A DNA stretch of 64,000 bases from Albugo candida (GCA_905220665.1 CAJNAR010000148.1:310001-374000), one strand, 5' to 3'. Counted from the stretch's first letter, positions 13,305 through 26,500 are shown. Notes: generated by a model from the letters alone, not told the origin. Translations and numbers: made by a program.

Positions 13305-16300
13305 TGTAGTAAAAATGCTGGTGCTAAAATGCTGGTGGAACTCTCATTGCGAATCCAACATCCGACTTGAAACGTTTTTACAGGACCATTACCGCGCAAA
13401 AATCGACCAGACTACATCAGCATGTCGGAAGAGCTATTCAATATGGCATGCAAAACCTCTGATTTTTCCGTCCACGACATGCGGGAGATCATCCGGCACA
13501 AAAAGTGACTTTTGCAACTTCAACTCAATCCCCTGGGCGAGGATACTGGAAACATTCATTACGACTATTCGAATATCCTCAAGTTGTCGAGGCAACCAAA
13601 TTATAAGCGATTCGGATCAAGAAACAGCTTCAAAGAATCGAGGAAAAGTTCTCACAAGATAGCCAATGTGATGTTGAGCGTAGCCAGCGTATTTTGGAAG
13701 CCGTATCAGCTCGATATCGCACTAAGACAACAATCAGTCACGGCTCTTTTTTCAAATCGAGTCTCAAATAATTCAGAAATTCGGTCGAGAGCAATGCGAA
13801 AGGCAGCCAAGAGAAAAGCTTCGACCATCACGTAAGCATATGGAGAAATCCAAGTTTTTCTCGCCCTCTGGATAATTCTTGTCGTCGCGTTCCAATCGAA
13901 AATATGACTAAAAATGTGGCACCGTGACATCGAACCCGAGGGAGATTATTGACAAATTCAGAGATCATTGGGGTGGGGTCATGGACTCCAGTAGCTTTGA
14001 GACCGCCTCAAATGATCCATGCGAAAGAAAATGAAAAAATCTACTCGATTCAATTAAAGTTTCCCTTGCGTCCGAAGAGCAAGACCGTCTCTCAACTCGC
14101 ACAAGTAGGGCCGAGATGGCCGAAGCGATCAAGCACATGCGGATTAGTTCTTCGCAAGGTATGGATGGACTACCAGCTGCATTTATCAGTTTGGCACGGA
14201 AACGTTTGGCGAGTATCTGAAGATCGTGTTCGAATATCAGCTCGAAAAATGTATCTTACTTCGATCACAACGACCGATCGCACTGCTTTGTGTCTATGTG
14301 AAAATACATTCAAAAATATTGCCGAATCAATTGCAACGGTTTTTGCCAAAATTGATCCACCAAGATAAAAAAAACATTTGTGCGAGGAAGGTCGATGCGT
14401 CATCACATTCGACATCTCAGGGACACCCAAGACTTGGTCACTCATCGTCGGGAAGAAGCGTTAGCGAATTTTTCTCGATTCTGAGAAAGCTTATGATCGA
14501 GTTTATTGGACGTACATGCTTCGTGTTTGGAAAAAGTTTCATCGACTGGTTTCGTCTTTTGTAACCGACACGAAGGCGCGGTTGCTGATCAATGACCGTC
14601 CATTGCACCAAACCGTGAAGTATTACAAGGCAATCCTCTGTCAGCATTACTTTTTCTGATGACGATCTACTTCGACAACATGAAGAACATGGCATTTGGA
14701 TCAATCGCACGACTGGATTATTTTTTACGGACGATTCGACATTTCTTTCAGAGACACCAAATGGTGCTCTGCAAGTCTATTGCGTTGGATCTGGTCTGAA
14801 ACTGAACTTGAGTAAATACTTCTTGCTCTCGTCGAATCGAACCATGCAGTGTCCACATATTCCTAATTTGACTATACTGGGTCCGGAGAATTCGGTCAAG
14901 TATTTGGGTATTCTGTTCGGCCAGACACCGACTCATTTGATGGTTATTTCAACTCTCGACAAGCATTTTTGTAATGGGTTTGGTACATTATTTCGACGTA
15001 CACGAATTGTCCGTGGTCGACTACTGGTTGCGCACGATATTTTTGATACGTCTGTGGCATTACATGATGCACGTGGACATATCAGTGGAAACTATTCGAT
15101 AGTGGTAGTCGATGATAAATCGATTCTGCTTGGTTAAAAACACTAACAAGATTCGAAACATGTTCACCTACTCAGCAAAGAAATTTTATATCTTCGTCGA
15201 CAAGAAGGTGGACTGCAAATTCTTTTTTTGCTGGAACGACTGAAGAACAACACATTTACTTCCTGCAGCAGTTCGGATCCACTACGTCAATAACTATTTT
15301 TGCGAATTGAACAACTGATTCGACGGAATTATTAAAACTTATCCAGCTTTCCTTTGGACCACACAAGCCGATTGACATATTCACCATCGCACCACATCGA
15401 CAAAGGAGAATGATTCGATGAGAGAGATTATCTGCATGGTGAAAATACGCATTTAAATTGTGGCATATGATGGATGGAGCACTGCAAATCAGTTTGAATT
15501 TTTACAGCGCCGTCAGGTCTACATGGAACAGCTGATGTGGTTCCACTACGACCAAGAATACACTATGAAGCTGCTACTCGTAATCCAAGTACGCAAACGT
15601 TTGGCACAATCTTGTTATGGTGGACGAACAATACAGAGGACATTTCGAAAATCGGTCGCTACAGCTTCCGAGATTCGATGTCTTCAAGACTTTTTAGAGG
15701 CTGTGACACATGACCAACGAAGGAAGCTTTCGTGGCATGTATAGCAACGACGAAGAGCTGAAAACATCGAATATGGCTAGAGAAAACTACTGAGTCGACT
15801 TTATAATGAAACTCAGATATTATAGCATATCCACTCGACGATTTCTCTCATCACTTGGATCCATGTGGCAGATCGTTTTTTGAGAGAGCACAAAACAAGA
15901 AGAAGAAATATTATTTCCCGTCTATTCCACGCTAACAACTCTCACATATCGTCTGGAACCTCCCGAAACAGCCGAGAGTCATCGAATATCGACACGTCGA
16001 TCAACATGACAGAGATCGGACGCACTAGATACAGAACGAGCTCGAGTATATACGACCACATCACGACATCCTCGGAAAGTTTCTTATCGATTCTCGGAGA
16101 TTTACAATTTCGTCTGGCTATTTGTATGTTGCCAGTTCGACATCATTTCTGGTTTTCGAAGGATATCAAGCCCGACATTATATTGTGCACGCATCCTTCG
16201 TTTGGAGATGTCGAATCCGATCCACATCTCTTTATAGAGTGCGAACACATAGCACAATTATGGAGGGAGTTAACCATAGTTGCGATCAGTTTTCTCAGCC

Positions 16301-16755
16301 CGACCACGCTGGACGCATACTGCATGTGCAATTGTGCCAGTATTACGGCAAGCATAAAAAGAATATCAACAAATTTTATAGGAATATGGCTTAGCAGTGG
16401 CGCTGCACTTCGTCTGGACCGATCGGAATCGTCGTGTGTTCGACCAGCGATCAGCAATTCTGACAATTCCAGCACTTTCCGTGATCTACACCACGTTTAG
16501 TGCGCACGTTCATTACTTTCGAAGACAGTGTTACGATCAAGACGAACGCATTCGGCTTGCAAAAGTGTTGTATCAACTCTCAAGCGAGGATCATTCGATC
16601 GATTTCCAGGAGTCGAAGATCATTGCTGCGGGTACGGCACAGGCAAGTAGAACTGCAAGTGCAATTTTGATCCTAGTTTGAGCTGATGGCTACGTTGAAT
16701 CTAGTGCGGCGCACACCACTTTCGAAAACACGCTACTTTCGGCCAATACTGTGGT
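13305..16755 (+). mobile_element. LINE (APE-type non-LTR retrotransposon) copy B, 5'-truncated and decayed
   Basis: Plus-strand copy of the LINE seen in minus orientation at 23.5-37 kb. Similarity begins near 13305-13345, at the segment just after the endonuclease region of ORF2, and runs to about 16755. The endonuclease part and ORF1 are absent from this copy, as expected for 5' truncation during target-primed reverse transcription. Recognisable reverse-transcriptase pieces: FLDSEKAYDRVYW (near 14470), a catalytic box FTDDSTFL (near 14730) and the C-terminal zinc-knuckle-like GDVESDPHLFIECEH (near 16205-16255). Many stops and frameshifts separate these, so it is not coding. The 3' boundary is where similarity to the other copy fades; no clear poly(A) tail or target duplication was seen. 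Confidence 0.8.
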
Positions 16756-18335
16756 ATATGTGCGTCAGCCTAACCAGAACTTGAAGAATTTCACAAACCC
16801 ACCATCACCAACTCGTGTAAGATGTTTGGGTTTTTTGACCCGTTTTGAGTACAGAAACGATAGAATTGACAGAAGAGTAACTTCTGATATGGATAGATGC
16901 GATGACGCTTTCACAATGACCATTCAACTGCATGGTCACGTCGCCATTTTGAGATACTGGTGACCTTGCACTTGCTGCCATCTGGAAGAGTGGAAGGGGT
17001 CTTGGAGTAAACATTGAAAATAATTGGAGATAGAGTCAAAATCTAGATAAGATTACATTTTTTCGGGCAACTCATCAAGCCAACATGGTCTGACTTTGGA
17101 GGGAAAAGCAGGATTTCTATTGAGCCATAACGGAAGCTATTTAGCTGGATTTGACTTCTTGGTCTCTGCCTTAGACTCTTGATATAAATAGGAAGAACCG
17201 ATTGACCAAATGTGTTTATTTGAAGGGATAGGAGAATTTTCAGACTCGTGGGTAGAGTAGCTTCCTGGGTGCGATTTTCTGACATATTTGCCTAGTACAA
17301 CTAAGTGCAGAGAGACCGTAGAAGAGCAAAGTAAACTCATTACTTTTGACTTACAAATCCTTTGCCCGCGTTAGCTTCTGTGAAGCTCCCAAACTCTAGC
17401 TGATATTCCAGGCTGTGAAGGCAAAGTATGAATTTCATCCGGTCTTTCTCCAATCCCACACCAAATATACCGCGAAAGTATTTAGATCCCACGGAACTGC
17501 GTTTTCAGAAATAAGGCTTGGTCCTAAGAATGGGCGCTGTCAGGCGCTTGACGCTTATCCTTTATTACGACCAGTACATTAAGATCAAATTCAGGAAGCT
17601 ACAACGACTGAAAGATCGAACCGCTCGCCATTAGACTATCGAATATTAAGTTGCCGTGATCCTTCGCGACAGAGTGCGGGTTTTCCCTTTTGGAACAACG
17701 ACTAATGCTCTACCCGTCTCCAAAAATGGAAAGTACGCTCTTCGCAATTTTGGAAGGCCTCGTTTCTTCCAGCTTTACAGCGAAGACGGGTCACTCTGGG
17801 TGCCATCGTCCGCATATAGTTGCAGGATCATCTCAATCCGAGATTCAAGACTTAGTAGGTACAAGTGATAGCGCACTTTTTTCCGCATGCTATCCTTATG
17901 TGAGAACTCTTGAGTGTTTAAAAGCTCCGCGAAGGTCTTGCATCCTCAATTTTATGCCTGCGATGGGAAAGTGGTCCGGGCATCCTTAGCACATGTAACT
18001 ACCACCTTTACCACCCTTAATTTTCTCACGAGTGTACTTTTAACGTCATCGCACACGGATGATGACTCACCTACAAATTTGCAGTCGCCCCAAGCAAAGT
18101 TATTTATCAGGGTACTCAAATCGTCACTAATTGACGCAATGATGATCGTTTGATCAGGAGCGTCTATCTGAATATTGTTTTCGACATGCAAAAGAATTGA
18201 AGAAGTTGTACATCAAAGCTGATCTACCAAATGCACCGGTTGCGTGTAGCCGGCGAATTGAGAAGCAGATGACCAAACTCATTTTCTGTGCATTACACCT
18301 GAAATAAATAAAGCGCTGATATCTGGTAAAGTTGC
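16756..18335 (-). mobile_element. LINE ORF1-region fragment (copy C), decayed
   Basis: Minus-orientated fragment similar to the 5' part of the long LINE. Bases about 17380-18290 match 35990-36930 (for example the shared segment around GTAGCCGGCAAATTGAGAAG), and bases about 16890-16990 match ORF1 sequence near 28640-28720. The two halves are contiguous here, whereas in the long copy they are separated by a Copia insertion, so this copy represents the unfilled site. It abuts the 3' end of copy B tail to tail. The frame is broken throughout. Boundaries are approximate because similarity fades gradually. Confidence 0.6.
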
Positions 18336-18863
18336 CCTCATAAGTTCCGAGTGAATTTTAGGAGTATTGAGTATCGTAAAAACATCCTTAAATCCGTTGA
18401 CGTAAACCAAGTTGTGTGATCCTGTCATGTTACAAGACCCAAAATCAATGCCCAAAGAAGACCTCGACAATGTGAGCGTGAATCACGAACAATGTTCTTC
18501 AAACATTCCGTATCGAGAAATGTCAATTCGTACATGTCTTTTTTGCTCATATTGAATCATCTTCCCACTATAGCGTTTTTATGAAGCGATATCGGTGAGC
18601 TGACTCATATTCCGTGTCAAAGTCTTGTATAAATATTTTCAAATACGTTCACTGCAATAATATGGTGCATGATGATATAGTTACTGCTATATTCATGCTA
18701 TCGCACCCTCCAGTGAATTTATAGTGTTTCAACTAGATTATATATTTATTGTATAGTGAGTTGTAGTCGTTTAAGATTGTCTTGCTTGTTTCTTTAGCTC
18801 TCAAACCATTACAGCTTACTGAGATCATGTGTTGTTACGCGTTTAAAGAAGAAGGGAGCCTTG
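18336..18863. other. No recognisable feature
   Basis: AT-rich spacer of about 530 bases between the LINE fragment and the inverted-repeat element. No coding frame, repeat or RNA gene was recognised. Confidence 0.5.
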
Positions 18864-19459
18864 AATATTCACTCACCTCTTGATGGTATTCACTCGCCCC
18901 CCACCATATTGGCTAAATCTCATCAATAATCATCTCTCACGCATCACGCGCAATGATTACTTGCAATTACACCTCGGCACAAACACACTATAAATCGAAC
19001 TCAATTTATCAACCTTATACACTCAGCACAAACGCACTATAAATTGAACTCAACTTATTAACCTTATACACTCAGCACATAACCATAGAATTTGCTTTGA
19101 TATGTGTATTTCCATAAGTAGCTTTGCTTTTATTTAGGACCTAAAAATTCTGCAATTATAAACACAGCTTCTTAGAAATTATGCAAAAGCTCTTCTTATA
19201 TTAATAAATAACAATCTTAGCTTTTTCTCGGTGAGTATTCGCAATATAAGAGATTGGCTGATTGATCTCGAAAGCTGAAAATCTGAATTTCTTTCCTTTC
19301 GAATGAATTGAATATTGTAAGTTATTGAATTGTGGTAGTGAGTTGAGTGGTAGTAGTTGTTACAAGTAAGTGAATATTGATTTCGGTCTTGTCAATTTGA
19401 GTGCATTTTAGCCAATATATGGGGGTGAGTGAATACTATCAAGAGGGTGAGTGAATATT
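18864..19459. mobile_element. MITE-like element with about 54-bp terminal inverted repeats
   Basis: The left end (18864-18918) is the imperfect reverse complement of the right end (19406-19459): both read outward-in as AATATTCACTCACC, then CTCTTGATGGTATTCACTC, then ATATTGGCTAAA, with a few mismatches. The 596-bp interior is AT-rich and non-coding and includes a two-copy tandem repeat. The size, the lack of an ORF and the paired ends fit a non-autonomous DNA transposon. I could not identify a convincing target duplication, so the superfamily is open. No second copy was seen in this window. Confidence 0.6.
18976..19074. repeat. Two-copy tandem repeat, about 49 bp each
   Basis: Two adjacent copies starting (G/A)GCACAAAC(A/G)CACTATAAAT and ending CCTTATACACTC, with four or five mismatches, inside the 18864-19459 element. 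Confidence 0.75.
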
Positions 19460-20348
19460 AAAGACCCCCTTGAAAAATGTGTCACAAATACTATTTATAG
19501 AAAACTTTCATCATGTCGACCTACAATTAATGATATCAGGTTGCATGAAGCTGATATGAAGTGTGACATCTTGCCCAAGAGAGAACTTATCTCACAGAGC
19601 GCCAACGATACGGTACGAGCAGAATGGTGCAGATATAACATCGTGAATCACGTGTGCTATTCAAAAAGCGCGGCACGTCGGCATCCAAATCGTCATTAAC
19701 ATAGGACGGCTTGTCCATGCTGAAGCCAATGTGGACCACGAGGGATTTTCGGATGCAAGGGAATTATTAGTTACCAACTACTCGTATATGTGACTAAAAA
19801 ATAACTAATTGATGTATATCAAATCACTTCCAGTCGACTTTACCTCTATTTATCGCAATAGTGTTACAAGTCAATAGTCAATGAACAGCTTGCACAGTAG
19901 ACGTAGCGTACCATTTCTTGTGTTTTTTAGTGGTTCGATTCTTGATGCTCTTGATTATTGCCGTCGAAAGCTCTGCGGGAAGAGAGTATATAATTTGATT
20001 TGCGCAATCATCAATACGCGCAAAGGAATAAAATTGCACGTTACGCGCTATGCCATCTCATTGTAGACAAACTGAATGCATCAAGCCTACATCTTACCGT
20101 TTTCTTCCGTCGAACAACCAGCTCGATTTTATTTTCTTAGCAAGATGTGCACAGAAAAGTTCGTACTAAGAATATGTTCATTGTGTGACACTGTTGCGCT
20201 TCTTGATTGAGCAGCCGCGTTCGCGGACCGTATTCTATGTAGGACCTTTGGAGAGTTCTGCTCAAACGTTTATGAGAATGGATGTTGATATGACATCGTT
20301 AACCCATGCCATTTATCATGTCTGGCGTGATCTGAGTCCAGAATACCT

Positions 20349-20388
20349 CACAATGATAGCAGAGTCGTAGATGGCTGCTATCATTGTG
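20349..20388. repeat. Perfect 14-bp inverted repeat with 12-nt loop
   Basis: CACAATGATAGCAG at 20349-20362 is exactly complementary to CTGCTATCATTGTG at 20375-20388. It could form a hairpin. There is no adjacent gene, no U-tract and no sign of a terminator, so its meaning is unknown. Confidence 0.7.
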
Positions 20389-20624
20389 GCCAGAATCAGA
20401 TGCTTAAGTGACATGTTTCCCAACAGTTTGGTGAACTTAGTTTTCTAGCAGGACTTCTTGATATTAAGCTTCTTTGATGGTGTCCATGTTGGTTCAGATC
20501 ATGAAGCATCCCTCCGTTTTCATACTTTGTGTTCAAGGATTATCACAATAGTTCAGGTCACCACTAATGCTGACTAGTTTACGGTATGAGATCTGATTGA
20601 CCAGTATGAACGCTTCTGTTCGAT

Positions 20625-20672
20625 GAAAGAGCTTCAAAGCAATTGCAGACGAAAGAGCTTTAAAGCAATTGC
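20625..20672. repeat. Two-copy 22-bp direct repeat, 26-bp period
   Basis: GAAAGAGCTT(C/T)AAAGCAATTG followed by C occurs at 20625-20646 and 20651-20672 with one mismatch. A small local duplication. Confidence 0.75.
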
Positions 20673-21761
20673 CTTTAGATTTGGTTTGTCTTGCACAGCG
20701 CTACTTAGCTTGAGTATACTTGGTGGGACTCAAATACATTACAGTCACTCTACAACTGGAACCACATGCAGACTCCTAGAAGAACATTTACATATCACTC
20801 ATTCTTCGATGTGTAAGTATTCATGTGCCTTCTATTCATGCTCTATGATTACTATTTGGTTGGTTGAGGTCCACATATATCCCTCTACTGTAAGTTACAT
20901 TTTCGGCGAAGTCCCACTGTTTGGAATAACATACAGGTTTTGAACTTGGTGTATCACAGAATCCCCAATATGTCAGCTTCATACATCGCTGGTGTTTACG
21001 ATGAAGACAAACTCAATCTTTGCTCATTGCAGAAGATTCTCTCGGTGACTGTCGATTTTTTGGAGGTTGACGGATTAGAAGCATCCCAATAGATGGAACA
21101 ACGTACTGCCGGTTGCTGATGAAAAAAGACTTTGCTGTGGATCCATAAATCAATCCCTTGAGATGGACTCCGACTCAAAGATTGGTGCGAAATGGTGAGT
21201 TTGGTCTAATTTTGAGATAATCTGGGCTAGAGAAAAAATGGATTTGTGCATGCATTGAAAAAATTTGCGCATACTCTTGTCGGAGCATCAAAGAGTATCC
21301 TAAGCAAATATAAAGCTTGTTTCCCTCGCTAGTTACGCTTATAAACCGCAAAGAAATAATCACGAATTGAACTCATCAATCGATTTCAAATTCTTACAAG
21401 TTGAAAGCGTCAAAAACCATAAATCATCCTATTCAGTCGCCCGCGATTGTGCTCTACTAGAACATCTTCCATGATGGCTCTAATTAGAGCTTGTGCATGA
21501 CTGAGGTCGTCCGAGATTTACAAGGAGACCGCCATGTACGGTATCGAGGTACACGCGCCGCAAATAAACAAATGGATCTGGATGATGAGTCAGTCTAGCA
21601 AACATCTAATTCAAAGTAAACTCACTAAATTTAGGTATTCCCCACTGAATTAGCGCAACATAAAGCTACAATGCATCGGTGTAACTAGATTCGCTGCAAT
21701 TTCGCCAACAAAAGATATAGACTGAAGGTACCACCAAATATTACATTATCGACATTATCAT

Positions 21762-22314
21762 TCAGCGTTCTAATGTGTGATATGCAAAGTCCTTTCGACT
21801 GTATTCCTTATCGTCAGAGGGATCATCAAGGTCGGTCATACCTTTTCCTCGCTGTTTAGCGATTACAAAAACGCTAATCAGCGCCACAATAAAAAATATA
21901 CATAAAGGTATAGAGACGCCTTCTTGTTTGCTGTGCATAGGTGAAGCGCTCAATAGATACCTCGTCGAGGCATTATCAGGTAACTGTGCGCGTTTTGGTT
22001 CCATGAGGTGACTGATCAAATTGTCAATACGTGCCTGGTGGTAGTTTGATTCTTCGTCAACCGCATCATCGTACTCTGTAGGAAAAGTACGATTTCGATA
22101 AAGCACGCCATGATCGATACCAGAATCGTGTGATATCAAGTCAGGCTCCTTGAAGGTGTCGCTCGACTTGTCAGCGACATTCCGCGTCGAGACGAGTGCA
22201 GTGAACTTTATCGGATTTGCCAAACGGTAAATAAGATCTTTGATGGATCTCTCCTGAAGATTTGTCTGATCCTCTATGGGGTCGTATCCGTTCATCGATT
22301 GCGATGTGTAGAAA
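21762..22314 (-). CDS. Single-pass membrane protein, unknown function, 3' exon
   Basis: Not a family I recognise. An open frame of 177 codons from an ATG at 22295 ends at 21762. It encodes an acidic, polar ectodomain-like part (about 1-125), one clear membrane segment (about 128-146, core CIFFIVALISVFVIA) followed by the basic KQRGKG, and a short acidic cytoplasmic-type tail ending YHTLER. The polar N-terminal part has candidate N-glycosylation sites (NRT, NAS). The membrane topology signals and even composition make it look like a real gene rather than a chance frame. The frame stays open upstream of the ATG to an acceptor-like AACTTTAG at 22315, so an upstream exon carrying a signal peptide is likely; I could not fix its donor. 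It is isolated, with transposon debris on both sides. Confidence is moderate because there is no homology evidence. Confidence 0.5.
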
Positions 22315-23504
22315 CTAAAGTTAATTTAGTAGCTCAGAGCAAACAATTTGTGACGGATGGCATCATTGGGACCTGTTACCTTTAATCCCCTTCGGAAGTA
22401 TATACTGAGACGAGAGTGCTGCAGCACTTGAACCCGAGTGAAATCTGATAAACCCCAAAATATTGAATTTGCGCAGGAAAAGACGTATGGAAGCCTAGGA
22501 GACGACAAGAAGACATGTATTGACCAATAAAACGTAACTAGCTAAAGCACTAGCAATATAAAAAAATTGTCATTGAATTACGAGGAGGCAACGCGTTCTA
22601 TCTCAGTTTCGCTCCTATTCTGCAACATTAAAGCTAGTGCTATCTATTAGTTCGTACTCGACTGATTGACGCTCTGATTGTTACAATCTTCAAGGTGCCT
22701 CACCGTTAGCAACAACAAAAAAAAAACATCGCATTCAGGGATTTCAGCTTGCGTTACTGCTAGCACATTATTCGATGAATTTCCTTACATGCACGATAGA
22801 ACGAACAGGATACTAAGTCTTGTTAAAAAATTTGCTATCGGAATAGTGCGAAGCGAGAGGAAGCGTGAATGTTGTTCGGGTTGCCAATTTCAGCGTATTT
22901 CGATATCGGGGTATGGTACGTTGCACTAGTTTGGTACTACTGGTATCACTGGTACATAAGCACTTGTATTTCACTTGGGGTGAAAGGACAGGTGGACATA
23001 GATTGTCTTGACGATGAGAATTATCGAGACCGGACTACTAGATATTATTTTTTCGAGCTGGCGATTGTATTGGATCACGCTATTATGTTTTGTAACTCTG
23101 GCGAAACGTACGTCCTTCATGCTTGCAGCTGGAATTAACTTTGCCTTTCGGAATTCGAACATTTTTTCACGCCGCTTGACATAGCTTATATCGCCAACAA
23201 TTTTACTCCCATACTCTCAATTGCGACTGCTCGCTTTTTATCGTTGCAATAACGCTGATGCGAGCCATGTCATTTACATAATATTCTTTGAGGTCGAGCA
23301 GCTCAGTTAAAGGTGTCTATATTACTAGAATTAGACTAACTGACTTCTCTAGTTGCCTAGGCTATCTTAAATAACAAATGTTCATATAAAAAACGTTTCG
23401 TGAAAGCACCTGTGAGAGATGATAATGTGGCTTCTTTTGATAGTTCTGTATTGCAGTAGCCTCAACCCCTACAGTACGAGACTGTGTCCATCGTGTAAAT
23501 GATA
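22315..23504. other. Gene-poor stretch, may hold upstream exon(s) of the membrane protein gene
   Basis: Possible 5' exon sequence lies at about 22390-22490 on the minus strand, where GT/AG pairs are present, but no join could be proven in frame. The rest up to about 23500 shows only short unrelated frames. Confidence 0.4.
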
Positions 23505-23579
23505 AATGGTCCAAAAGTACCGTGTTTTTTAAAGTGGTGTGCGCCACACTAGCCACGACGTAGCCATCCAACTAGGACT

Positions 23580-26500
23580 AGGATCCGAGCTGCACTTGCA
23601 TTTAAACTTGTCTGTGCCGTACCCGTAGTAATGATCTTCGGCTTTTGGAAAATCCACCAACTGATCCTATCGTTGCGAGTTGATAAAGCAGCTTTGCAAG
23701 CCGAATGCGTTCGTCTTGGTCGTAACACTGTCTTCGATAGTACCGAACGTGCGCACTAAATGTGATGTAGATACGGAAAGTGCTGGAATTGTCGGAGTTG
23801 CTGATCGCTAATCGAAAAATTGAAGGCTCCGATAGGTCTAGACGAAAAGTGTAGCGTCACCGCTTGCAATGGAAGCCATAAATCCGATATAATTTGTTGA
23901 TATTCTTTCCAATACGACCGTAGTGCTGGTACGATTGCACATGCAATATGCGTCCAACGAGGTCGGGACGAGAAGAACTGATCCCACGTAAAAGAGTAAC
24001 TCCTTTATAACTGTGCCGTGTGATCGCACTCTAGAAAGAGATGTTGATCGGATTCCACTGCCCCACACGAAGGCTGCGTGCACAATATAATGTCGGGCTG
24101 AACATCCCTTAAGAACCAGAAACGAGATTGAACTGGCAACATTCCAAAGGCTAGACGAAACTGTAAATCTTCGAAAATTTGCAGCACACGTTTTCGAAGA
24201 TGCCGTGATGTAGCCATAAAAGTTCGAACTCGTTCTGAATCCAGTGCGTCCGATCTCTCCCGTGATGGCCAATGTGTTGACGTCGGATGACTCTTGGTTG
24301 GTTCGGTAGGTCCAGGCGATTCGTGAGAGTTGTGAGCGTGGAACAGATGGAAAATAATGTTTCCTTTCCTTGATTTTTACTCCCACATAAAAGGATCTGC
24401 CACTTGTGGTTGGTGTAATTCAAGTGATGAGACCAATTGTCGAGTGAATACGCTGGAGTATCTGAGTGACTTCGCTGTAAAGTTGACTCAGCAACTTTTC
24501 TTCAGCCATATCCGATTTGTTTAGCTCTTCATCGTTGTAATAGTTGGCGATGGATTCTTCCTTCGTTGGCTTTCCCGAAAAAAGTCTTGCAGATTTCGAG
24601 CGTCGAAAAGTGTAGCAAACGTTTTTCGAAATGTGCAATGTGGTTCGTCCGCCAAACCAAGATTGTACCAAACGTTCTGCGTACTCGGATGGCGAGTAGC
24701 AGCTTCGTAATGTAACTTTTGGTCGCGGTGAAACCACATCGGCTGTTCCATATAGTACTGACGGCGTTGTAAAACATTCCAAGATGATATTAAAATGCTC
24801 CAATCCATCTGATGCCACATTTTAAATGCGTGTTTTCACCATGACGATGTGCTCTTCCATTGAACCATTTTGTCATGTCGCAGTGGCGCGATAGTAAATA
24901 AATCCATCAGCTTGCGTGGTCCAAAGAGAGGTTGTATAAGTTGTAATAATTCCGTTGAAGCAGTTGTCCAATCCGCAGGAATGATTGTCGACGCATCGGA
25001 TGCGAACTGCTGAAGGAATTTAATACGTTGTAGCTTCAGTTGTCCCACCAGAAAAAGAACCTTTAGTGCGCCATCTTGTCGGCTAAGATATAAAAATTCT
25101 TTGCTGAGTAGGTGGACGTGTTTTGAATCTTTTTTTGTGTTTCCGACCAAGTACAAGTCGATTTAACATCGATTGCCACTGTCGAATAGTCACTGCTGGT
25201 ATATCAACGTGCATCGTGTAATGCCACAGACGTGATAAAATCATCGTTTGCGCAACCAGTAGTCGATCACGAACAGTTCTTGCTCGTCGAAACCATACAC
25301 GAAAACCATCATTATGGTCAAATTGGGAATATGTGGACACGGCATGGTCCGATTCAACGAGAGCAAGGATGATTTACTCAAGTTGAGTTTCGCACCCGAT
25401 CCATCGCAATAGAATTGGACGAGTTCGAGTTGCGTCAAAACACCATTTGGTGTCTCTGAAAGCAATGTCGAATCGTCCGCAAGAAATAATCCAGTTGCGA
25501 CAGTCGTGCCATTGATCCAAATACCATGTTCTTCATGTTGTCGATGTAAATTTACCAAAGGTTCGATCGTCATCAGAAAAAGTAATGCTGAGAGAGGATC
25601 ACCTTGTTTCACTCCACGTTGTGGTGTAATCGATGGTGTGATATTTCTATTGATCATCAACTGCGCCTTTGTGTTATTGTTCAAAAGACGAACCCAGTCG
25701 ATAAAACGTTTTGCAACGCCATTTTTCCTAAACACGAAACATGTACGTCCAATTGACTCGATCATAAGATTTCTCACAGTCGAGAAAAGTTGCATAAACT
25801 TCCTCCCCACGATGAGTGACTAAGTCTTGGATGTCGGTGAGATGTCGAATATGGTGATGCATCGATCTTCCGCGCATCAAATGCTTTTTGATCTTGATGG
25901 AGCAATTTTGGAGAAAACGTTTGCAATCGATACGCCAACAGTTTTGAAAGTACTTTACATCGACACAAAGCAGTGCGATCGGTCGATAGTTGCCAGGACG
26001 ACCTCGTGATTTTTTTGTACAGCGATGTGATTTCCGAGTCACGTTGTGATCGGAGTAAGATACCTTTTCAAGCTGATATTCGAACACGATCTTTAGACAC
26101 TCTCCAAACGTTTCCGGATCAAGCTGGTAAAATGCAGCTGGTAGTCCATCCATACCTGGAGAAGAACTACTCCGCATGTGCTTGATCGCTTCCGCCATCT
26201 TGGTCGTACTTAACCGAGTTGAGAGACGGTCTTGCTCTGCTGAGGCAAGGGAAACTTAAATCAAATCGAGTAGCGTTTTTTGCTTTCTTGCACATGGATC
26301 ATTGGAGTCGGTCTCTGAGCTATAAAGAGAGCCCATGTCACCACCCCAATGATCTCTGAATTCGTCAATAATCTCCCTCGGGTTCGATGTCACGGTACCC
26401 CATTTCTTGATGACAATTTCGATCGGCACGCGACGACAAGAACTATCTAGAGGGAGAAAAAAAATGCTTGGAAGAGTTCTCCATATGCTTCACGTGATGG

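Larger units (their letters stand above)
19460..21761. other. Gene-poor stretch
   Basis: About 2.3 kb with only short frames (up to about 106 codons near 20623) that lack family motifs. It holds two small repeats listed separately. Nothing else recognised. Confidence 0.5.

Noticed and set aside
22869..23138. 89-codon hydrophobic, Tyr/Trp-rich frame
   Set aside because: Hydrophobicity comes from T-rich DNA; no splice or family support.
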